A DNA stretch of 64,000 nt from Flavilitoribacter sp020436695 (GTDB taxonomy: Bacteria > Bacteroidota > Bacteroidia > Chitinophagales > Saprospiraceae), in the NCBI GenBank assembly GCA_041392665.1, contig JAWKLQ010000014.1, forward strand, positions 138,821-202,820, in the 5' to 3' direction. Shown here one piece after another: positions 1-7,842 of this stretch; within the stretch, counting starts at the first letter, position 1, and each line of letters opens with the position of its first letter. The notes under the pieces were generated by a model. The model saw only the letters and a list, made by a program, of their open reading frames with translations. It was not told the origin of the DNA and made no database searches. The position numbers and the translations under genes are program-made.

Positions 1-372
1 TTTATCGCGGTGATCGCCTCCATGGTACAGCTGGTAGAAATGGTAGTAGAAAAGGTCTCTCCGGCTCTATATGCAGCTCTGGGTATCTTCCTGCCGCTGA
101 TCACGGTAAACTGTGCCATTCTCGGTGGTTCGCTGTTCATGATCGCCCGGGAGTACAACTTCACGGAGACGGTTGCTTTCGGTCTTGGAGGTGGTTTCGG
201 CTGGTTCCTGGCTATCGTAGCCATTGCCGCTATCCGGGAAAAGATCCAATATTCCAATGTGCCGGCACCGCTGCGAGGCCTGGGTATGGCATTCATCCTG
301 ACCGGATTGATGGGCCTGGCCTTTATGAGTTTGATGGGTATTGACCCTGCTTTACTGGCGGGAGGTCAATAG
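1..372 (+). CDS. nqrE: Na+-translocating NADH:quinone reductase subunit E, 5'-truncated by window edge
   Basis: The reading frame is already open at base 1, so the gene begins before the window; 123 residues remain of a protein usually near 200. It is an integral membrane subunit of Na+-NQR, which oxidises NADH, reduces ubiquinone or menaquinone and pumps Na+ outward. The remaining part has about four hydrophobic helices. The motif VNCAILGG carries the cysteine that, with its partner in NqrD, ligates the iron centre in the membrane. The end, with REKIQYSNVPAPLRGLG and a final glycine-rich helix, is characteristic of NqrE rather than RnfA, supported by nqrF lying 95 bases downstream in the usual nqrABCDEF order. 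The family call is firm. Confidence 0.95.
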   Translation, partial: FIAVIASMVQLVEMVVEKVSPALYAALGIFLPLITVNCAILGGSLFMIAREYNFTETVAFGLGGGFGWFLAIVAIAAIREKIQYSNVPAPLRGLGMAFILTGLMGLAFMSLMGIDPALLAGGQ

Positions 373-467
373 GAATAGGTGAATTGTAATTTAGAGAAAA
401 ATATTCTAAATTTTCGGAATACCGATAAACAGAGCGCTGGTATCGGTTGCCGTTAAACAAAGAATTC

Positions 468-1769
468 ATGATAATTTTATTTGCAGTCCTGGTTTTCGTA
501 TCGGTTATTTTGCTGCTGTCACTGATGTTGATCTCAGCGCGTAAGCGATTGGTGCCGCAAGGCGAAGTGAAGATCGTGATCAACGGAGACACTGAGAATC
601 CGTTGATGGTCAATCCCGGTAGCTCATTGTTGTCTGCTCTGGGTGATAAGAATGTGTTTTTGCCTTCTGCCTGTGGTGGTGGTGGCACCTGTGCCATGTG
701 CGAGTGTCATGTCGATGCCGGTGGTGGCGATGTATTGCCTACCGAACTGAACCACCTTACCCGTCGTGAAGTTGCCGAGAACAAGCGCCTGGCTTGTCAG
801 GTGAAAGTGCGCCAGGATATGGAGATCCGTATCCCGGAAGAGATCTTCGGTATCAAGAAGTGGGAATGTGAGGTGGTTTCCAACTACAACGTAGCTACCT
901 TCATCAAAGAATTTGTGGTGAAGCTTCCGGAAGGAGAAAGCCTCGACTTCGAAAGTGGTGGCTACATCCAGATCGATGTACCGGTTATAACTTGTGATTT
1001 CAAGAACATTGATATTACTGCTCACCCGCGAATGGGTAAAAAACCGGATGAATTCCAGCCGGAATGGGATCAGTACAAGATGTGGGATCTTTCGATGAAA
1101 AACGACGAGGAGCAGTTCCGTGCCTACTCCATGGCTAATCACCCGGCTGAAGGTAACATCGTGATGTTGAATATTCGTATCGCTACCCCGCCCTGGGATC
1201 GTAAGACCAACAAGTGGATGGAGGTGAATCCGGGAGTGTGCTCTTCTTACGTATTTACCCGTCATCCTGGCGACAAAGTAACCGTCTCTGGTCCGTACGG
1301 TGAATTTTTCATTAAGCCGACCAAGAAGGAAATGGTTTATATCGGTGGTGGTGCCGGTATGGCTCCTTTGCGCTCTCATATCTTCCACCTGTTCCATACG
1401 CTGAAAACCAAAGATCGCAAAGTATCCTACTGGTACGGCGGCCGTTCGGTGCGAGAGTTGTTTTACACGGAAGACTTCCGTGATATCGAGAAAGATTTTG
1501 ATAACTTCAACTATTACATTGCGCTTTCCAATGCCACGGAAGAGGACAACTGGAAAGTGAAGAAAGATATCAGTGATAAGCAAGGTGACGGTTTCACCGG
1601 ATTTATCCATCAGGTATTGTACGAAGAATACCTGAAGAACCATCCGGAGCCGGAAGAGGTGGAGTACTATCTCTGCGGACCGCCGATGATGTTGCAGGCT
1701 GCCCTGAAAATGCTCGACGAGCTGGGTGTGCCCGAAGAGAACATTGCGTTTGACGATTTCGGTAGTTAA
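468..1769 (+). CDS. nqrF: Na+-translocating NADH:quinone reductase subunit F
   Basis: This is the NADH-oxidising entry subunit of Na+-NQR. I chose the ATG at 468 over an in-frame TTG at 447 because it puts the N-terminal membrane anchor (about residues 2-22) at the very start, as in other NqrF proteins; the product is 433 residues. A plant-type 2Fe-2S domain follows, with ligands C69, C75, C78 and C110, the spacing of the Vibrio enzyme. Then come the FAD-binding strand RAYSMANHP, the NADH-binding loop GGGAGMAPLRS and the C-terminal YLCGPPMM motif. The protein is slightly longer than proteobacterial NqrF (about 408) because of an insertion between the ferredoxin and FAD domains. It is the last gene of the operon; a hairpin terminator follows. 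Confidence 0.96.
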   Translation: MIILFAVLVFVSVILLLSLMLISARKRLVPQGEVKIVINGDTENPLMVNPGSSLLSALGDKNVFLPSACGGGGTCAMCECHVDAGGGDVLPTELNHLTRREVAENKRLACQVKVRQDMEIRIPEEIFGIKKWECEVVSNYNVATFIKEFVVKLPEGESLDFESGGYIQIDVPVITCDFKNIDITAHPRMGKKPDEFQPEWDQYKMWDLSMKNDEEQFRAYSMANHPAEGNIVMLNIRIATPPWDRKTNKWMEVNPGVCSSYVFTRHPGDKVTVSGPYGEFFIKPTKKEMVYIGGGAGMAPLRSHIFHLFHTLKTKDRKVSYWYGGRSVRELFYTEDFRDIEKDFDNFNYYIALSNATEEDNWKVKKDISDKQGDGFTGFIHQVLYEEYLKNHPEPEEVEYYLCGPPMMLQAALKMLDELGVPEENIAFDDFGS

Positions 1770-1789
1770 GCCTGCCTGAATCCAGCATG

Positions 1790-1825
1790 AAAAGCCCAGG
1801 TCGATCGTTTCGGCCGGGGCTTTTT
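1790..1825 (+). terminator. Rho-independent terminator of the nqr operon
   Basis: An AAAAGCCC arm pairs with GGGCTTTT after a 20-base loop, followed by a T run, 20 bases after the nqrF stop. Confidence 0.65.
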
Positions 1826-1982
1826 GTTATCAGCCGGGGCATGTTGAGGTAATAAAAAACGCCGGATCGTCCGGTAACTTCCTTAACTTCGCAATTCTTT
1901 TAAACGAGATGGCTTGAAAATGGAGTTGGTGCCCAGGAGTACAACCCACCTGTATTTTCAGATCGTCTTAAAATTAAACCTT

Positions 1983-2582
1983 ATGAAGATGTTGAAAACT
2001 TTCATTGTATTACTGTGTGTTACAACGGTCGGCACTTCCCTTCAGGCTCAGAGTGATGAATTGCTGGATGCCATAGCTCAGGAAACCTGTGATTGCTTTG
2101 GCAAAAAAGATGTAAGCGCACTTTCTACCGATCAGGTTAACATGGAACTGGGAATGTGTATGATGGAAAGCCTGGGAAAACGGCCGAATGCCATGAGTGA
2201 GTTGAAACTGGATTATACCGACCAGGCCGCCATGCAGAAATTCGGCGAACAGATCGGTACCCGTATGTTGGGCAAATGCCCAAACCTGATGATGAAAATG
2301 GCCACCGCTCAGCAGGGCACGACTGAACCCGCTGCCGGTATGCAGATATCTGGTACATTCAAAGGGGTGGAAGGAGATGACTTCGCCTTTTTGATCATAG
2401 AAGGAGATGACGGTACCAGCTACCGATTACTCTGGCTTGGAGAATTCGATGGTGCTGACCAGCTGGAAATGGCCAAAGGTAAGCCGGTAAAGGTCAGCTA
2501 CCAGGAAATTTCCTGTTATTCACCCGCTATGAAAAAGTATCTGAAGCGGAAGGAGGTGAAGAGCTTGGAGGTGTTGAAATAA
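1983..2582 (+). CDS. Secreted protein of unknown function
   Basis: I do not recognise this 199-residue protein. Starting at the ATG at 1983, it has a clean signal peptide (hydrophobic residues 5-15, cleavage after LQAQ), so it is exported. The mature N-terminal half is helical and carries a TCDCFGKK motif, a second cysteine in GMCMMES and a third in GKCPNLM, suggesting disulfides or a small Cys-bonded helical bundle. The C-terminal half (from about residue 120) looks like a small beta domain (ISGTFKGVEGDDFAFL, then SYRLLWLGEF). Upstream in-frame codons (from 1914) lack signal-peptide character and were rejected as the start. It stands alone, with 200 bases on each side and no operon partner. 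Proteins of this shape are common orphans in Bacteroidota, but no role can be assigned. Confidence 0.7.
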   Translation: MKMLKTFIVLLCVTTVGTSLQAQSDELLDAIAQETCDCFGKKDVSALSTDQVNMELGMCMMESLGKRPNAMSELKLDYTDQAAMQKFGEQIGTRMLGKCPNLMMKMATAQQGTTEPAAGMQISGTFKGVEGDDFAFLIIEGDDGTSYRLLWLGEFDGADQLEMAKGKPVKVSYQEISCYSPAMKKYLKRKEVKSLEVLK

Positions 2583-2605
2583 TTACCACAAATGGTCAAT
2601 TATCG

Positions 2606-2754
2606 TGAGTCATCCCGTATTTTTAAACAGAACCATAAGTGATTAAAAATCAGTATGCTATCTTTTGGGAAACCGACAACTGGCTGATTATCAACGTTAA
2701 TCAGAGATTTCTCCCTGAGGCCTTGATCCTATTCTGAAAATTCGGGATGACTCA
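2606..2754. repeat. Inverted repeat flanking a 112-base spacer
   Basis: TGAGTCATCCCG plus T-rich tail at 2606-2624 is repeated in inverted orientation at 2737-2754 with one mismatch over 18 bases. The spacer has no open frame. It could be a small non-autonomous element (MITE-like) or a bidirectional terminator between the orphan gene and the EAD11 gene. Confidence 0.5.
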
Positions 2755-2824
2755 TGTTTCTTTGAAAAAAATTCAACCATTAGCTTTTTTAGAAGTTGGA
2801 GTAGGCGGGGGAATTTCATATAGA

Positions 2825-3184
2825 TTAGCTAATATTCAGATCCCCATAATTCTTATGGATATTGATCACATTTTTCGGTCCCTGCTGACGGGGCGATGAA
2901 GTATCTTCTGATGGCTCCGGCGGCTCCGGGCTATGCCTGAGCACCTGGCCCAACAATTGCACAATATTCTTCCCGATCCGGTTGTACGCTATATCACGAT
3001 CTTCAATTGATTGCTGACCAGTGATGCTGTCATGTGCGATGGCGGAGAGGCGTCTTTGTAAATTGATCACATCCGGTTCAAGATCAGCATTTTGTTTCAC
3101 GACTAACGAGCGTAAAAGGTCCGTCGCCGCAGCCAGTTGATTGGCAGCAACTAATTTTTTAATATTCTCTGCTGCTGATTCCAT
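2825..3184 (-). CDS. EAD11-like effector-associated domain protein
   Basis: 119 residues, starting at the ATG at 3184, one base after the TAA of the upstream gene, so translation is probably coupled; an upstream in-frame start at 3217 would overlap that gene. Residues 1-75 form an all-helical domain of the pattern I-K-x-L-[IV]-x2-[NG]-x-L-x2-A-x-x-L, then VINLQRRL and a final helix with YNRIGKNIVQLL. This matches my knowledge of effector-associated domain family EAD11, small death-domain-like adaptors that recruit effectors or sensors in bacterial conflict systems. After a Pro/Ser linker the protein ends in NVINIHKNYGDLNIS, a tail echoed at the end of the neighbouring protein. The inferred role is adaptor for the phosphorylase-fusion protein upstream. 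The family assignment is from memory of the pattern, not a search. Confidence 0.65.
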   Translation of the reverse strand: MESAAENIKKLVAANQLAAATDLLRSLVVKQNADLEPDVINLQRRLSAIAHDSITGQQSIEDRDIAYNRIGKNIVQLLGQVLRHSPEPPEPSEDTSSPRQQGPKNVINIHKNYGDLNIS

Positions 3185-3185
3185 A

Positions 3186-3704
3186 TTAGTCGAAATTGAG
3201 ATCCCCTTTATTCTCATTGATATTCACCTGGTTCTTGATCCCGCCGGTGTTGTTGATCTGCTGGCCGATGTACTCGTCGCCGATCTTGACGTTACCCCCG
3301 GCATGGATAGTACTGCCCTGCACTATATTTTTACTATTGGAGATCACGACTGATTCCGGCCTCAATTGTTGTGCGGCGGCTTCCATCAAACGGCTCATTT
3401 GCAGGTGTAAGACCTCATTCTTTTTGAGGGACTGCCGCAATTTCGAACGCACCGACCATTGTATTTCCTCAATGATTTCGGGATCATCGATATTATCTTC
3501 CAGTTCTGCGAGTTCGTCGGTCAGGAGTTCTTTGACGTATTCCCAGATAGTTTCCGTCAGTTGGGAAGAATGGCTGGCAGATTCTTCTCCCATTGTCACC
3601 AATTCTTTCATTTTCGGGAATACCAGTTGTTCTAACTTTTGAGCCAGTATTTTTGCGTTCACGGTATATATTTTCAATTGAGAAAAATCCAGAAAATCAA
3701 GCAA
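3186..3704 (-). CDS. C-terminal part of a nucleoside-phosphorylase fusion protein (separated by frameshift)
   Basis: The frame of this 172-residue piece stays open upstream of its first ATG (3704) through to the G tract at 3794-3800. Read from there it gives RGVSDLLDNKSHSDAGG, the conserved continuation of the phosphorylase domain, including the catalytic Asp. It therefore looks like the second half of one gene, not an independent protein. After the phosphorylase end come about 110 residues of charged helices (DELAELEDNIDDPEIIEE region), a short strand-rich stretch with GSTIHAGGNVKIGDEYIG, and a tail NQVNINENKGDLNFD. The strand-rich C-terminus resembles the GNVxIGD-type extensions seen on proteins that carry EAD modules. 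It ends one base before the EAD11 gene. If the frameshift is real the piece may not be made, or may be made only after slippage. Confidence 0.6.
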   Translation of the reverse strand: MLDFLDFSQLKIYTVNAKILAQKLEQLVFPKMKELVTMGEESASHSSQLTETIWEYVKELLTDELAELEDNIDDPEIIEEIQWSVRSKLRQSLKKNEVLHLQMSRLMEAAAQQLRPESVVISNSKNIVQGSTIHAGGNVKIGDEYIGQQINNTGGIKNQVNINENKGDLNFD

Positions 3705-3786
3705 TTCCAGGGTAAAGGCCAGGGCATGCGCAATTGCCCGCTCCTGACTGCCTCCGGCATCGGAATGCGACTTGTTATCCAGCAGG

Positions 3787-4413
3787 TCAGATACCCCCCC
3801 GGATATTCATCACCCGGATACCGGGGTAATGAGCGGCTGCTTTGGAAAACCCAATAGCTTCCATTTCAACGGCTGCAGTATCATTGTAGAACTTCTTCAG
3901 CAGTTGGTACACGGAAGAAGAGGTGCTGGTAATCACTTTATTGCCACTGGCAATAGGCGCAAATACTACTTTTACCGAAGGATCAACCGCTCTGGCCGAT
4001 TGCCAGTTGTATTCCCTGGCTAGTTGTCTGGCCCATTCAATTAGCTCAGCATCGTAGGGAAGAGATTCCGGGCGAACAACTGGACCATCATCCGTTTCTT
4101 TGGTCGATTCGTAGCCATAAGCTTTAGTGGCTACGACTACATCTCCCAGGCGGACATCTTTTACACCTCCACAAATACCCAGTAAAAAAACCATAGACGG
4201 TTGAAAATGCCGAATGCCCCTTTCGGTCGCCAGACTGATATCCTCGTTCTTTGATCCGGTCTGCCGGATTACTATGGAGTATAAATGATGTTTACCCTGA
4301 AAATGACCGGTTTCATAAATATTGCCTTCTTTCACCACTTTCTGTAAATGATCAAAGCAGGATCTCACTGCTTTATATTCTACTTCAACGGGGGTGAGAA
4401 TGAGCAGGTCCAT
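3787..4413 (-). CDS. Nucleoside phosphorylase/nucleosidase domain (PNP_UDP_1), N-terminal part of a frameshifted fusion
   Basis: It encodes a 208-residue purine-nucleoside-phosphorylase/MTAN-fold domain starting MDLLILTPVEVEYKAV. The glycine-rich FLLGICGGVKD loop and the nucleoside-binding AAVEMEAIGF motif are present. The frame ends at NIRGGI, exactly before the RGVSD catalytic Asp. Removing one base from a run of seven G (minus strand) restores RGVSDLLDNKSHSD and joins it to the 3186-3704 frame as a 408-residue protein. The family would cleave or phosphorolyse a purine nucleoside; in EAD-linked proteins this fold is thought to act as effector or ligand sensor in conflict systems. As written the enzyme lacks its catalytic acid and should be inactive. 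Sequencing error, a true mutation and reversible slippage cannot be told apart here. Confidence 0.75.
   Translation of the reverse strand: MDLLILTPVEVEYKAVRSCFDHLQKVVKEGNIYETGHFQGKHHLYSIVIRQTGSKNEDISLATERGIRHFQPSMVFLLGICGGVKDVRLGDVVVATKAYGYESTKETDDGPVVRPESLPYDAELIEWARQLAREYNWQSARAVDPSVKVVFAPIASGNKVITSTSSSVYQLLKKFYNDTAAVEMEAIGFSKAAAHYPGIRVMNIRGGI
3794..3800 (-). other. Seven-G tract (C7 on + strand) at the frameshift point
   Basis: The seven-base homopolymer lies inside the codons for the active-site loop of the phosphorylase. Six G would give one 408-codon gene; seven G give a 208-codon truncated product. The whole span 3186-4413 is 1228 bases, one more than a multiple of three. Confidence 0.85.
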
Positions 4414-4621
4414 ATCAGGTTAATAACGCATTTGAAAATTAATTGATATAAATATAGATTCTTTTTCCGACAACTTTTATTGTACGGGGCGCTGTTGTAT
4501 AAATCGACCCCAAATTTACAGCTAAAAAAGGTCGGCAAAAGAGCCGATAGCGTCGCCAAAAAGAAATAGGCTGGTAGTCTCATCTTTGATTTACCACAAA
4601 AAAGACGAAGTCCACCAGCTT

Positions 4622-4720
4622 ATGTCAAAGGTAAACACGGATTGTCAAGCAGGCAAGCTGGAAGAGAAAGCAAAAAATAGGATCAAGAATTGGTCGACCT
4701 TTAACCAGGCTCCCGGATAG
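4622..4720 (+). pseudogene. N-terminal remnant of an IS5-like DDE transposase
   Basis: A 32-codon frame contains RIKNWSTFNQA, which is the typical N-terminal sequence of IS5/IS4-type transposases (K-N-W-S-x-[FY]-N-x-A-L followed by a stretch ending in TLWF). Here it stops after NQAPG and no further transposase sequence follows, so it is a decayed stub. It sits in the 534-base gap between the phosphorylase gene and the amylase gene. Nothing else coding was seen in that gap, apart from a candidate promoter at its right end. Confidence 0.5.
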
Positions 4721-4810
4721 CTCTCGGAAGCAAATCCATGTTGCGTATGAAAAAGCTTGTATACAGTGGGGGCGCAACATTCACCTCTCCGTTCTCTTAG
4801 CACCTTTTTA

Positions 4811-4839
4811 TTGATTTTCTCCAAAAAAAACTATCTTTC
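4811..4839 (+). promoter_or_regulatory. Candidate Bacteroidota promoter for the amylase gene
   Basis: TTG at 4811-4813, an 18-base spacer and TATCTTTC at 4832-4839 approximate the TTG/TAnnTTTG consensus of the Bacteroidota primary sigma factor. It lies 109 bases before the amylase ATG. Confidence 0.3.
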
Positions 4840-4948
4840 ATTTTGATTATCATATCCGGGAGCACGACTGCCGGATCTAGATAGTTTAATCAATTTGTGA
4901 AACGACTATCATCCGAGCTTTTCGGATAACCAAAACATCATCATTGAA

Positions 4949-6319
4949 ATGACCAGAAACATTTGGTGTCTGTTGCTGATTGCGGGCCTGCTGACGGCAT
5001 GCAAAACAGAAACTGCTGATACAACAGAGAACGACAACCCATCCGTCGCGGAATCAACCGCCACCTTCCCGGAAAAAATTGCCGATGGTACGATCTACGA
5101 AGTCAATATCCGGCAACATACCACTGCGGGTACCATCAATGCCTTTGCCGAAGATCTGGCCCGTCTGCAGGAAATGGGCATCAAAATGCTTTGGATCATG
5201 CCGATACAACCTATTGGGGTAAAGGAACGCAAAGGTTCGCTGGGTAGTTATTATTCCATTCGGGATTATAAGGAGGTTAACCCGGAATTCGGGACACTGG
5301 AAGATTTTAAGAACCTGGTGGCCAAGGCCCACGAAATGGGCATGTACATTATCCTCGACTGGGTGCCCAATCATACGGCCTGGGATAATCCTTGGATCAC
5401 CGAACATCCGGAATATTACGCTCAGAATGAGGCAGGAGAGATCGTTTATGAAGCAGACTGGACAGATATCGCCCTGTTGGATCACACCAACCCGGCTACC
5501 CGCGCTGCCATGATCGAGGCCATGAAATACTGGGTGACCGAAACGGACATTGATGGCTTCCGCTGTGATCACGCCGGTCATGAGATCCCGCTATATTTCT
5601 GGGAAGAAGCTACGGCAGAACTCAATCCCCTCAAGGATCTCTTCTGGCTGGCCGAATGGGACGGTGCCAGGATGCACCTGGAGTTTGACGGCACCTATGC
5701 CTGGGAGTTGTTGCATCTGACCGAGGCCGTGGCCAAAGGGGAACACAATGCCGACGATCTGGACACATGGATCAAAAAAGACTTGCAGGAATACGGACAA
5801 AAGCCCATTCGCCTTACCATGATCACCAACCACGATGAAAATAGCTGGGCAGGCACCATCAATGAACGTTATGGTGCTTCGCAAAAAGCTTTTGCAACCT
5901 TCATCTTCACAGCCTATGGCGTGCCCATGGTCTACAGTGGGCAGGAGGTAGGATTGGATAAACGGCTGGCCTTTTTCGAAAAAGATAGTATAGACTGGAG
6001 TGATCCCCACCATTATCAGTCTTTTTATACCAAGCTGGTGCAATTCCGGTTGAACAACCCGGCTGTATGGGGCGGTGAATACGGAGGTATGCCTACGCGC
6101 ATTAACGCCGAGCCGAACGTATACGCCTTCAAAAGAGTCAAAGACGGCAATACGGTGATCGGAGTGATCAATTTTTCGGCCGAAGCGCAGACCATGACCC
6201 TGAAGGATGCTGCTGCCGCCGGTACCTATAATGACTATTTTAGTGGAGCGTCGTATACCCTTGCCGCCGGGCAACCGCTGGCTTTGGAACCCTGGCAGTA
6301 TTTAATCTTTGTTCCGTAG
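4949..6319 (+). CDS. GH13 alpha-amylase-family lipoprotein
   Basis: 456 residues. The N-terminus is a lipoprotein signal (lipobox LLTAC, acylated C18), so the enzyme is anchored in an envelope membrane. A GH13 (beta/alpha)8 barrel starts near residue 47 (GTIYEVNIRQ). It shows region I DWVPNH, region II GFRCDHA with nucleophile D207, region III LAEW with acid/base E236 and region IV TNHDEN with stabiliser D296; a short C-terminal beta domain follows. All catalytic residues are present, so it should be an active retaining alpha-glucan hydrolase or transferase; the exact specificity (alpha-amylase, maltogenic, neopullulanase-like) cannot be read. The next gene, a sugar symporter, is 118 bases downstream, so the pair probably degrades extracytoplasmic maltodextrin and imports the products. 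Confidence 0.9.
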   Translation: MTRNIWCLLLIAGLLTACKTETADTTENDNPSVAESTATFPEKIADGTIYEVNIRQHTTAGTINAFAEDLARLQEMGIKMLWIMPIQPIGVKERKGSLGSYYSIRDYKEVNPEFGTLEDFKNLVAKAHEMGMYIILDWVPNHTAWDNPWITEHPEYYAQNEAGEIVYEADWTDIALLDHTNPATRAAMIEAMKYWVTETDIDGFRCDHAGHEIPLYFWEEATAELNPLKDLFWLAEWDGARMHLEFDGTYAWELLHLTEAVAKGEHNADDLDTWIKKDLQEYGQKPIRLTMITNHDENSWAGTINERYGASQKAFATFIFTAYGVPMVYSGQEVGLDKRLAFFEKDSIDWSDPHHYQSFYTKLVQFRLNNPAVWGGEYGGMPTRINAEPNVYAFKRVKDGNTVIGVINFSAEAQTMTLKDAAAAGTYNDYFSGASYTLAAGQPLALEPWQYLIFVP

Positions 6320-6342
6320 GGATAGATTCAGGATCAAATGTC

Positions 6343-6414
6343 AAGTGCAAGTATCAAGTTCAGGCGCGGATTCAAAAGCTGCGTTCAAGTCCATCAAACT
6401 TGATGCCTGCACTT
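6343..6414 (+). repeat. Long hairpin between amylase and transporter genes
   Basis: AAGTGCAAGTATCAAGTT at 6343-6360 is inverted at 6397-6414 with two mismatches and a 36-base loop. It may stabilise or attenuate the shared transcript. Confidence 0.5.
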
Positions 6415-6437
6415 ATCTCACCTTCAACAAAAACAAA

Positions 6438-7760
6438 ATGAGCGGTATCTCTATTAATTCCGATAAACCCCGCTTATCCTTCTGGCAGATCTGGAATATG
6501 AGCTTCGGCTTTCTGGGGATTCAGTTCGGCTTTGCTTTGCAAAACGCCAATGTCAGCCGGATATTTGAAAAACTGGGTGCAGATCCGGACAAACTGGCCA
6601 TACTCTGGCTGGCCGCGCCGGTCACCGGCCTTTTGGTACAACCCATTATCGGCTATTACAGCGATCGTACCTGGCACGCCAGATGGGGACGTCGGCGCCC
6701 TTTCTTTGCAGTGGGGGCCATGTTGGCTACCATTGCGCTTTTCATCATGCCCAATTCCACTGCGCTCTGGATGGCTGTGATGACCCTCTGGCTGATGGAT
6801 GCGTCCATTAATATCTCCATGGAACCTTTTCGTGCTTTTGTGGGTGATATGCTTCCGAACGAGCAACGCACTTCCGGCTTTGCCATGCAGAGCTTCTTTA
6901 TCGGCCTGGGGGCCGTGATCGCTTCGGCTCTCCCTTATATTTTTACCAATGTTTTCGGTATCAGTAATATCGCCCCGGAAGGAGAGATACCCGCTTCTGT
7001 GAAATGGTCTTTTTATGTAGGAGGGATCGCCTATTTTTCGGCCGTGATGTGGACCGTTTTTAATTCACATGAATATCCGCCGGATGATATTAATAAGCTA
7101 AAAGCTGAAAACGCTGAGAAGGGGATTTGGGAAGGTCTGGTAGAATCCTTTGTCGGTATTTTTCACATGCCGAAAACAATGGTGCAACTGGCCTTCGTGC
7201 AGTTCTTTTCCTGGTTTGCGTTGTTCGCTATGTGGATCTATACTACCTCAGCGGTTACCAGCCATGTATATGGTACTACCGATACGACTTCGGCCTTGTA
7301 TAATGAAGGTGCCGACTGGGTGGGGATCTGCTTCGCGGTATATAATGGCGTGGCTGCATTAGTGGCATTTCTATTGCCTCTTCTGGCTAAAAATACCAAC
7401 CGTAGAATTACTCACCTGATCGCACTGTGCCTGGGCGGTATTGGGCTGATCTCTGTCTATTTTATTACGAATCCTGACCTGCTACTGGTCTCCATGATCG
7501 GTGTAGGCATTGCCTGGGCGAGCATCCTTTCAGTACCTTATGCCATTCTGTCCAGCAGATTACCGGCAAATAAGATGGGATATTATATGGGCGTATTCAA
7601 TTTCTTCATTGTGATCCCGCAAATTGTGGCTGCCGGTATACTGGGCTTTATCCTAAAACAGTTTTTCAACAATGTCTCCATCTATGCCCTGATTATCGGT
7701 GGTTGTTCCCTGATCCTGGCCGGATTACTTACCTTGGGTGTGCAGGATGATGAAGCCTGA
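6438..7760 (+). CDS. SLC45-like MFS sugar transporter
   Basis: A 440-residue protein with about twelve membrane helices, starting at the ATG at 6438; earlier in-frame codons overlap the hairpin and are hydrophilic. The cytoplasmic loop between helices 2 and 3, SDRTWHARWGRRRPF, is the signature of the SLC45/GPH-like subset that includes plant sucrose and bacterial maltose symporters. A further conserved segment in helix 4-5, DMLPNEQRTSGFAMQ, supports this. It should import a disaccharide or malto-oligosaccharide with H+ across the inner membrane. Pairing with the upstream GH13 lipoprotein points to maltose or maltodextrins; no SusCD pair is attached to these two genes. The substrate is an inference. 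Confidence 0.85.
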   Translation: MSGISINSDKPRLSFWQIWNMSFGFLGIQFGFALQNANVSRIFEKLGADPDKLAILWLAAPVTGLLVQPIIGYYSDRTWHARWGRRRPFFAVGAMLATIALFIMPNSTALWMAVMTLWLMDASINISMEPFRAFVGDMLPNEQRTSGFAMQSFFIGLGAVIASALPYIFTNVFGISNIAPEGEIPASVKWSFYVGGIAYFSAVMWTVFNSHEYPPDDINKLKAENAEKGIWEGLVESFVGIFHMPKTMVQLAFVQFFSWFALFAMWIYTTSAVTSHVYGTTDTTSALYNEGADWVGICFAVYNGVAALVAFLLPLLAKNTNRRITHLIALCLGGIGLISVYFITNPDLLLVSMIGVGIAWASILSVPYAILSSRLPANKMGYYMGVFNFFIVIPQIVAAGILGFILKQFFNNVSIYALIIGGCSLILAGLLTLGVQDDEA

Positions 7761-7842
7761 TCCCGGTCAGAAAAAGGCCGTGATTTAACAACTCGTTGTA
7801 CGGGCGCAATGTTGTAAATATATAGCTTGCAGCGGAAGAATA

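Noticed and set aside
624..1643. Long open frame on the minus strand inside nqrF
   Set aside because: It is a shadow of a well-conserved gene; the predicted protein has no recognisable motif.
4949..7760. Starch PUL
   Set aside because: The amylase and transporter have no SusC/SusD genes next to them; a simple two-gene maltodextrin unit explains them.
4480..7830. Similar strings GTACGGGGCGCTGTTGTA (4482) and GTACGGGCGCAATGTTGTA (7799) as possible attC-like recombination sites
   Set aside because: They are only about 20 bases alike, have no paired arms of attC type and no integrase nearby; kept as chance or minor repeat.
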